From contig CM071928.1 in NCBI GenBank assembly GCA_016081115.2, positions 86,276,800-86,340,799 of the forward strand: 64,000 bases of DNA, read 5' to 3'. The position numbers were made by a program, and so were the translations under genes. Positions 56,135 to 64,000 of the stretch are shown piece after piece. The DNA is from Rehmannia glutinosa. Lineage: Eukaryota; Streptophyta; Magnoliopsida; Lamiales; Orobanchaceae. The notes below the pieces were generated by a model that had not been told where the DNA came from, did not search any database, and saw nothing but the letters and a program-made list of their open reading frames with translations. Each line of letters starts with the position of its first letter. Positions within the stretch are counted from its first letter, which is position 1.

Positions 56135-58680
56135 GCCCAACTAACATTAATATAAAAATAAAATACAAGACATCAACTCTAAAATAAAACTATAAATAAG
56201 AACTAAGTGTGATAAAGTCGTGTTAATTCAATTACATCTTAATATTTCAAAATAAATAACATAATACGATTACATCAACATATCATAACATTTATCGTAT
56301 ATCGATTCATACTCATCTCAAATTTGAATTCTTTAATGAGAATTTGATAATAAACCATAAATCATCTCAAAAGAGACAAATACATACAAGAAAATAATGC
56401 CAAAATTCGAGTTCAAGCTTATTACGGAGCAAAAATGCACAAAATTTTGTGAAATATGAAAAAATGATCAAGACTCAATTTTTTTTTTTCAAAATTCATA
56501 AATGGGAAGATGGAATGAAGAATGTAGGAATTGGAAACTTTGTACCCTTTTTCTTATTTTTGTATTTTTTTGCAAGGTTATAAACTAAAATTACTACTAT
56601 ACCCTTACAAATTTTCAAAATTCTGTGGGGACCCAAAGTGCCCCATTGGCCCTAATGTGGCCTCATTCCCGCACTTCTGACAAGGGTGGGCAATACCACT
56701 GAAGCATAAACTCGATACTATTTTTCGCCTGCACACGTTTAACTTCGTGAGTTCGATGGCATCCGTTGTAACTATCCATAATATGTAAAATCATAAAATT
56801 TTAAAGTTCTACCCCAAAAAATTAGAAATATCACATTTTCTATTACTTTTGAAAAAAAAGGGTATAATCTCCCCATATGCTTCAAAAGTCAAAACTTTGT
56901 GCGTACACATGACTATACGGAAATCCAGCTACAATCATGCATGGCATTGGTATTATTGTGCCACTCAAATGTCGATTCATGGCAAAATTAGGTGCACGAA
57001 TCCCCACCAAGGCGTACAATTGTCTCGTGATGAATCATAAAAGATTATTTGAATATACGACCATAAATTGATTAAAATGTCGAATTTAATTCTTGAAAAA
57101 TATAAAAAAAACTCCTATAAATGAATTAGAGAATACAAATCAATTGGTGTTGGGGATTTATTACGTGCGATATTATATTCCGAATTAAATCGTAAAACTT
57201 ACTTGAAATTCCAAAAAATGAAATTTAAAATTGTGAAAATGAAATGATAGACCAAAGCTAGAGTTTGAGTCTATGTCTTTAAGACAATTAATTGCCCAAA
57301 TGCATGGTGCCCACTGGCCAAATAAACGCCTCCCAAGATACAACGCCTTCAACAACTTGTTGTAGTAGATTTCAAACAACAATGAGACAAATGAACTTTG
57401 AATGTTTTGTACTTTCTCTTTTTTATCGAAATTTTTTGACATTAATATGCTTATGAATGTAGCAAAATTGTTTATGCTCATGAATTTTCTCGAGAATAAG
57501 GAGAATATTTATAGATAGCAAATGTCACTATTGAAACAACACAATTGTTCAATAGACACGTCCATTTATTCAAACAGACACATCCACTTATTCGAACATA
57601 CACGCCCATTGGTTTCAAAGCGAAATAACACAACTATTCGAATAAACCTTTTTAATCCGAATAGTTTCGAATGAACAAATCACACCTTTTGACAACTATT
57701 TCTTATTCACCCGAAAATATCTATTATATTTCCAACAATTGGAACTCTATATCAAAGAATGATCGGTCTCGTGACCAACTCCATTTTTCTCGTTTTTATT
57801 TATTTTTCGTCAATGTGTAGTCTTTACTTAAAAATAAAATAAAAGTCAATTAATTGGAACTACAATTAATGGAGACATGCATGCAATTAGGCAATTTAGA
57901 GTTGATCAACTATGTTGTTGGTGTCTTTTAAGGTTTTCAATAATGCATAATTTTTTTTTAAAAAAAAATTAAATAAAAAGGTGACTTTCGGTAATGGGTG
58001 GAATAATACTTTGTGTTGGTTAAAAATATTATTTTTCTTTTTCAACACCTGTTGTCGTAGTGGCCACAGCCTACAGTTGCAAAATGTGCAGAGATTTATT
58101 TGAGTGCCCTTTGCTTTCCCAATATTTATTTTTTTAGTACTTAAAAATATTTTTTTTATGTTCTTTTATGGGTAAAGAGAAGGATAAGCCACTTTAACTG
58201 TCTTTCTCATCAAGTGATGGTGATTTTGACAAGACATATTAACATGGAAATGAGTATAAATGCTCATTGCATATTTTGGCATGAAATTCTTGGATGAATC
58301 AATCAAACCATTATTATATTAAAAGGTTAAATTAAACAAATTAAAAGCTACCTTAAAAATTGAATGACCAAATGCAATTGTACTATGTGCCAATTTTGGA
58401 CATGCCATTTGCCAAAAAGCCCTTTTAGTAGTTAATAAATAGTATAAAACAATTTAGGTAGTTTTCTACTTAATAAAGTAGTAGTGTCTATATACATCTC
58501 CATCAACTCTCTATGTTTCCACTTTTTGTTTTATTTTTGTTTGAACTTCATGGTGATAACCCTACCACTTTCATGCACCAATGGTGTGGGGCGGCTCATT
58601 TTGTTCGACTTTTGTGTTATTATTATCTTTTTCTTCTTGTAATAACTTTTACTTACAACTATAGTGCATGCTTAGTGTAT
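56135..58680. other. Intergenic AT-rich sequence, no gene recognised
   Basis: Scattered short reading frames without family features. I see no repeat ends or target duplications. Confidence 0.5.
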
Positions 58681-58682
58681 AG

Positions 58683-58981
58683 AGGAAAATAATTTTTTCC
58701 ATCCCAACTGTTCAAGTTTTTGACTTTTTGACTCATGAGCTTTGTTTTGGGGCACTTTCACCTCCTAAAGTTTATGGAATTTTCAAATTGATTGTCTTCC
58801 AACTCACTTTTGATGGAAAATTCAAACCAGAATCACATCACATGCACGTCACCGGATGCAAATTGCCACCTTATGTCAAAGGGAAGCAATTTGAAAACCC
58901 GTAGACTTTAGGAGGTAAAGTGTCTCAAAAATTTAAGAAAAAAAGTCGAAAAACTTGAATAGTTCGATGGTTTTTTTCTCG
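58683..58981. mobile_element. Foldback repeat (probable MITE)
   Basis: Left arm CTGTTCAAGTTTTTGACTTTTTGAC and, on the other strand of the right arm, CTATTCAAGTTTTTCGACTTTTTTTC. The inner parts CACTTTCACCTCCTAAAGTTTATGG and CACTTTACCTCCTAAAGTCTACGG are also inverted. The middle is single-copy. No clean target duplication was found. Confidence 0.6.
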
Positions 58982-59162
58982 GTCACTAATATATATTGGA
59001 TATATAGCCATTTTGATCATCACTATTATTTTACTTGGTTTTAGTTATTTTGTTCTATTTTGTTTAGTATTAGGGTTAATTGCAAAAAATAGCTTTAAAG
59101 TGTGGTCTATTTAAAGAAATTAGCACACGCTAAATTTATAAATTACAAATACTCTCATGATA

Positions 59163-59418
59163 TTAGAGGTGGCAAAATCAAGACCGGCTGGTTTTGACCC
59201 ATAACCCGAGGTTTGGATCAAATTGGGCCGTGTTGTTTAGGCCCAAAAAAGACGGGCCTACTTGGCCCGGCCCAATGGCCCTGTGGTTTTTGTGCATGGA
59301 TATGTATGGGGTGGGCTAAGTCATTTTTAGGCCCGACAAAAATTGGGCCGTCCGATCGGACTCGAGTTTTTGCAAAAGCTCGATGGGTCGCCCGACCCGA
59401 CTTATTGCGTTCTACTCG
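59163..59418. repeat. GGGCC-rich dispersed repeat fragment
   Basis: Starts TTAGAGGTGGCAAAATC and is rich in GGCCCGGCCC, TTGGGCCG and GCCCGACCCGAC words, a common plant non-autonomous repeat. The surrounding 59,073-59,560 may be an outer MITE (GGGTTAATTGCA...GTAATTTACCCC) into which this inserted, but that is weak. Confidence 0.45.
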
Positions 59419-59560
59419 ATAAATGTCTCTCCATAGTGGGTATGGTGAGGAAACACTAAGTTCGGGAGTAAAGTTTTACATAAAAAGTTTAGGAGGCAAA
59501 ATGAGAAAAAAAAAAAAAAAAAAACTCACATACTTCAGGAGACAAAGTGTAATTTACCCC

Positions 59561-61140
59561 ATTTTTTAGTAGATGCAATAATTTCCGTAAAGATATTAGA
59601 TATCATCTGAATTGTTTTGAAATAGACACAAATTTCAATAGGGTATTTTTGTATCTCAGGACCATTTGTAACTTTTAAATTTAGAATAATAATTTTCGAA
59701 AATAAATCAAAACGTATAAGATGATTTTTAATTTGCTATCAACCCTAATATTTATTGTTAAAACATTTGATTTGATCCTAAAGCTAAAACCTGCAAAATC
59801 TGTCAACAACATAAGGGTTGCCCAAATTAAGAAAATATTATCAAGGAATGAGAGCCACGTGGCGTGTAATAAACCGACATTAATTTTAATTAATGGGCAA
59901 TCGTATCCATGACATGTGGCATAAACTGATTTGATTCCAAGTTTCAATGAAGTTCCTGAAAGTGAGTGCTTTGATGGAAAATATCGACCCACTAGGAAGA
60001 TTCCCATCCTACTAATTAAACTTGAAAGTTGAAAACATTGGAGTGTTCCTATATTTTGAACATGTGTTAATAATACACATTCTTTTTATGTATATGTTAA
60101 TCTATGATTATTGTATTTGAAAGTACCTTACTTAAAAATACCATTATAGGTGAAATTCGATGTTGGATATTAAAAAAAAAAAAAAAAGAAGGTTGGGTAT
60201 ATATGTGTTACATCCTTAATTGCTATGATGTTGGGAAATGATTATAGTTTTTTTTTTGCCAATAAGAAATGATTATAGTTCAATTGGTAGAACATTTGTA
60301 ACCCAAATTATTGAATTAGAATCTAGGCTGAGCTACGAATAAATTTGGGGTGGCCGTCTACACTAAAATGATGTGCCGATAAGAAAATCATATAAATTAT
60401 AACTATATTTTTTTTAAAAAATTCTACTGTAATTTTTTTTGGGGGGGAGGGGGTGTGGGCCAGAGTGGCCCCCCTCCCTCCGCCCTAGGGCCTGGATTGG
60501 AATCGATTATCATCAGTCAGATCTCTTCCATGACATTGTACTACAAAAATAAAAATAAGTTACGAGGATGCTATTTTTGTATTTGTATATATAATATTTG
60601 ATCATGTTTTCATTAGCCGAGACAACCATAATTATCTATTTTGTGCGTCATTTTTTTATAACTCAGTTTTAGCTGCGCTAGTCCCACTATGCATGAGGAT
60701 AACAACTTCGCCCCACATCGCTACTACCAGGGTTATAAACCGCGAGATGTGCACGATTGACCAATATATGTTCTCGTGGAGTCTACTAACGTATAACCAA
60801 GTCCTGCGCAGTAAAGAGAACAAATATGTTTGATTCCCCCAAATCTAATCATAGTTGATTCCCCCAAATCGATGATTCCCCAAATCGAACCTACACATGA
60901 ATGCTATTCGGTATGAGTTCCCACCATCCTTCACTAGCTTTGCATATGCCCTGGGAGCATTTTGATGGTGTGTAGGTTTGAACACAACCTTCACCCCAAA
61001 AACATAAATCTCTTGTGTGGTGCCGCTAGCCCGGGAGGCGAGCTAATACCCCCCGGTTTTGTGCATTTCTTTCTTGTGTCTTCTTTTCAACTACTATCAC
61101 ATCTTCTCTAGTTAATTGAGGGTCGGGTTTAGTAATATTA
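59561..61140. other. Intergenic sequence with G-run, SINE-like fragment and micro-insertion
   Basis: At 60,235-60,280 a T-rich 16-bp insert lies between two copies of GAAATGATTATAGTT. At about 60,270-60,330 there is a SINE-like phrase (GTTCAATTGGTAGAAC). At 60,441-60,459 there is a G-run. No gene recognised. Confidence 0.5.
60441..60459 (+). other. G-rich tract with G-quadruplex potential
   Basis: GGGGGGGAGGGGGTGTGGG, followed at once by a C-rich part (GGCCCCCCTCCCTCCGCCC) that could pair with it as a hairpin. Confidence 0.5.
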
Positions 61141-61141
61141 T

Positions 61142-61198
61142 ATATATGTGGTTATTTCTTTTTTTTTTTTTTATTGAGAAGATATATGTGGTTATTTC
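61142..61198 (-). mobile_element. Micro-insertion: probable truncated LINE tail
   Basis: ATATATGTGGTTATTTC (17 bp) at 61,142-61,158 recurs exactly at 61,182-61,198. Between them lies T14 followed by ATTGAGAAG. On the minus strand this is CTTCTCAAT plus poly(A), flanked by a duplication, as expected for an extremely 5'-truncated LINE or SINE copy. Confidence 0.65.
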
Positions 61199-61839
61199 AA
61201 TATCACATTATACTCTGTAAAGGGTATATAATGACACTATTAATATATGTATTAATTCTATTAATATAAAAGATAAAATACTATTTAAAATCGAAAGTTG
61301 TATGTTCTACATTAAAATATGCTATCTTCCTCGGATCAAATTAGGGTGTTGATGGGCTAAGAATTAAGCATTAACTACTAATTCAGGTCTGGCACTGAGT
61401 TTGGTGCGTGAAGGATTTGTTTATTAATGTGACATTATCAACCCATTACTATATATATGTTAATTAAACTAGTTTATATATATTATCTAATTGGGTATCA
61501 AGTTAAAATGAGGTTATTTTTATATTTAAACAATGATTTTAAATTATATAAATATACGATGCATTATATTGAGGGCTTTACGGTGCATGGTTTTGACTTT
61601 GTATTGTCCATTAAATCAAAAATTAATACATGGTACTTTTACTTTAAAGGGAAAAATGTCGATATATAAATGGGGAAGAATGCCAAGTACTTTTGACCTT
61701 AAATAATTGGATTTAAGGAAAGTATAAATAAAATTATCCAGACCCGTCTTGAGTTTGACATTTGTAATGTCAAAATTTTCAATCAATTAATAGTTGATTA
61801 ATGGTACCATCTATTAGAGATGTCAAATTATCCTTCATA
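61199..61839. other. Intergenic AT-rich sequence
   Basis: No gene or repeat end recognised. Confidence 0.5.
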
Positions 61840-62719
61840 AATATATATAGGAAAATAAGATTTTTAGTCCTATAAGTTGGACCTTTTGAGAATTAGTCCT
61901 CTCGATTGTCACATTTATGTTTTAGTCCTTTAACTTTCAAATCTCTAGATATTCACCATTTAACTTAACAATTTTACTTTTGGTCCTATAACTTAATGAT
62001 TTTAAAATTTAGTGCTATAACTTTGCAATAGTTAAATTTAATTACTTTATTAAAAAGTTATTTCTTAGTTAAAATTTAAAATTGAATAATTTTAATTAAT
62101 ATTAACTTTAAATAAAAATAATTAATTATTTTTAATTTAATTAGTTTTTAAAAAACATTTCAAGCAAAGAATTTTTTAAATCTTCTGTAATAAATGCATC
62201 TTGTACACTAGTCTAGATCCATTTCTTGGAGATAATTCTCTCGCCAAAGGTTAATTATATAAATATGACAAATTATTATTAATTTACTAATTTAATGTAA
62301 TTATTTTAATTTTCTTAAAATTCATTAATTGTTTTAGAAATTTCTATTTATTTTAATTTTTTATAATCAAATTAATTTAATTTTAATTGATTTTATAATT
62401 TAATTTAATTTTAAAATTTTAAGTTTAATTATTTTCTTATGGGCTTGTTCATCCTTTTAAGTGAATAATTACCAATTTATAAAAAAATGTGAAGTGTGCA
62501 TGCTAACCTTTTAATAAATTAATTAAATTTAACTATTGCTTTAAGTTATAGGACTAAATTTCTGAAAAATGTTATGTTATAGGACCAAAAGTAAAATTGT
62601 TAAGTTAAAGGACTGAATATCTAGAAATTTGAAAGTTAAAGGACTAAAATATGAAGGTGACCAACTTAGGACTAATTCTCAAGAAAATCTAACTTACTTT
62701 GACTAAAAATCTTATTTTT

Positions 62720-62732
<13 letters not shown>
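61840..62732. mobile_element. Long-TIR MITE, Mutator-like
   Basis: Element about 61,850-62,722 (0.87 kb). The left arm (GGAAAATAAGATTTTTAGTC ... TTGAGAATTAGTCC ... AACTTAACAATTTTACTTTTGG) is inverted at the right (CCAAAAGTAAAATTGTTAAG ... GGACTAATTCTCAAG ... GACTAAAAATCTTATTTTTTCC), arms about 200 bases. Flanks are AATATATATA on both sides, but they sit in AT repeats, so the duplication is not decisive. The interior is almost all A and T with no coding capacity. Confidence 0.7.

Positions 62733-62757
<25 letters not shown>
62723..62757. repeat. (AT)n microsatellite
   Basis: About 16 AT units directly at the right edge of the long-TIR MITE. It may have grown from the target duplication. Confidence 0.85.
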
Positions 62758-62761
<4 letters not shown>

Positions 62762-63340
62762 TAAGGGATGTCAATGACCCTCGCCCCTCCGAAACTCATC
62801 CATTTGGGATGGGCTTTAACAATATAAATGGGTCTGTGTATTTATTTCAAATCAAGATAGCGTGAGTTCGTTTGGTTTATTGATTCCTAAAGTTGACTTC
62901 AATGGGAAAAAATAGTAAAACAATTCACACGAACATTTTAAAACCCATATTTAATCCAAAGTAGTTCTATGGTCAATGAATGAATATAAGTCAACTGTGC
63001 TGAATAATTGAATTTGGTTAAAAGCTAAACACACACACATATTTTATAGAATTAAATGAGTTTCATTCTTCTTCAAAGAAACTTACAAATCTGATTGCAA
63101 CGTTTGGAAACAACCTGCAAATCCTACAGGTACAAGATCATAAACCTATAAGATCTAACTAAAATGATCTAACTAATCTGTGGCATTAGAATTTTCGAAC
63201 TTAAGCGCTGGACAAAACACGCACTCAAAGATGATCTCGCTTCTATCATGTATCACTGGGGTAATGACTCATCTGGTCTTCAACAAAATCTCACATATGA
63301 GATAAAACTTAGTAACTGAAAATTAAAAGACATCTGGGGA
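62758..63340. other. Intergenic sequence or distal LTR part
   Basis: No gene recognised. Part of it could belong to the LTR of the right-edge copia, whose distal end I cannot place. Confidence 0.4.
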
Positions 63341-63344
63341 CAAA

Positions 63345-63728
63345 TTTATATATTTAGATTAGTATCAATGAAAATTACTTTCCCCCCCATCCTCCATAAG
63401 ATAACGAGGGAAGAAAAGTGATGAAAGGCATGAGAGTAAAGCCGTAAATGCAAAAAGCTAAAGAAACCATTGTGTATAGCTAATAACCAGAGCAAGATAT
63501 TAATGATTCCGTGAATTACATAATTAAGGTACACTTAAATATATAGAGATCACAAGATATCACAGAGGGTTATAATTGTAACGGTAAATGTACTATCCTA
63601 TGCCAAGATGATTACAAAGTTGTCACAATCTCCATATTTGGTGGAATATAAGAACATCAACTTATCATGATAATGAAGATCGCTTATCTTGTGATGGTGA
63701 TGGAATCTTTATCTCTAATATTCCCCTC
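63345..63728 (-). mobile_element. 3' LTR part and polypurine tract of right-edge copia
   Basis: On the minus strand a GAGGGGAA purine tract (63,721-63,728) follows the RNase H remnant and is followed by TATTAGAGATAAAG, close to the usual TGTTAGA... LTR start. A TATA-like CTATATATTTAAG lies at about 63,534-63,546. The distal LTR end is not visible. Confidence 0.5.
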
Positions 63729-63759
63729 AATCCAAGCGAGCCAAGGAAGACACATGCGC

Positions 63760-64000
63760 TTATTTCAAGGCGAGCAAAGGATCGCAAACTCGCCGTTTAG
63801 TAATATCAAAGAACTGATCCGGTATTTTAACATGTCAATCAATACGTGAAGCAACCACTTTTTAACAAAATGAATATCCAATTCAATATGCTTACCGCGA
63901 TGAAGAACGATTGGATGCGGAAATTGTGCTCATGTTATCAACCCAAATCACCGAATTTTGTGAACTTAAAATGCAATCTGCGAAGAACGGTAGACAACCA
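63760..64000 (-). pseudogene. copia RNase H C-terminus, continues past right edge
   Basis: The minus strand encodes, with frame breaks, WVDNMSTISASNP-LHHG-KHIELDIHFVKKWLLHV. It matches the copia RNase H end (CDNxSAxxLxxNPVxHxRTKHIEIDxHFVR). A DQxADxxTK-like tail is broken. The rest of the element lies beyond position 64,000. It is on the same strand as the two left copia elements but separate from them. Confidence 0.75.

Noticed and set aside
59073..59560. Outer MITE around the GGGCC repeat
   Set aside because: Ends GGGTTAATTGC and GTAATTTACCCC are only roughly inverted and the flanks do not match; kept only as a remark.

Overview
This is a piece of a plant nuclear genome, most likely a eudicot. 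It is AT-rich and full of Ty1/copia elements, a plant L1-type LINE, tRNA-derived SINEs and MITEs. It holds one spliced gene with plant-style GT-AG introns. I see no rRNA, CRISPR, operon or prokaryotic signal.

Region 1 (1-18,983) is a stack of nested transposons. (a) A defective Ty1/copia element on the minus strand runs off the left edge. (b) A near full-length plant LINE (plus strand, 3,117-18,817) sits in the 5' LTR of that copia and is flanked by a perfect 11-bp target-site duplication. (c) The LINE's ORF2 is split at about 5,936 by a short GC-rich sequence that looks like a non-autonomous DNA element. (d) That sequence is split by a Sirevirus-like copia element (6,211-14,033, minus strand) with two 1.5-kb LTRs, a Met-tRNA-type primer-binding site and a polypurine tract. 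(e) A Gypsy-type solo LTR (about 15,005-16,819) interrupts the LINE reverse transcriptase. All coding parts are degenerate.

Region 2 (18,984-22,270) is intergenic. It holds two tRNA-derived SINEs, one with a perfect 11-bp TSD, a Tourist-like MITE with TAA TSDs, and inverted repeats just upstream of the gene.

Region 3 (22,275-50,175, plus strand) is a symplekin/Pta1 homologue of the Arabidopsis ESP4 type, an mRNA 3'-end-processing scaffold. I could assign 27 exons with matching splice phases, giving about 1,335 residues. The frame breaks at three places (exons 1, 8 and 21). Each break equals one missing base that a single homopolymer extension would repair. This is either an assembly artefact or early pseudogenisation. 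Introns carry a 5'-truncated RTE LINE with an 18-bp TSD and several Mutator-like MITEs with 9-bp TSDs.

Region 4 (50,180-64,000) has no gene I can support. It holds foldback MITEs, very short poly(T) insertions between direct repeats (read as truncated LINE tails), fragments of GGGCC-rich and TCGAGCT-rich repeats, and, at the right edge, the RNase H end and 3' LTR of another minus-strand copia.

I found no convincing new biological system. The best leads are the nested structure, a covarying mini-hairpin array in the Sirevirus LTR, the micro-insertions, and the three single-base frame breaks in an otherwise conserved gene.
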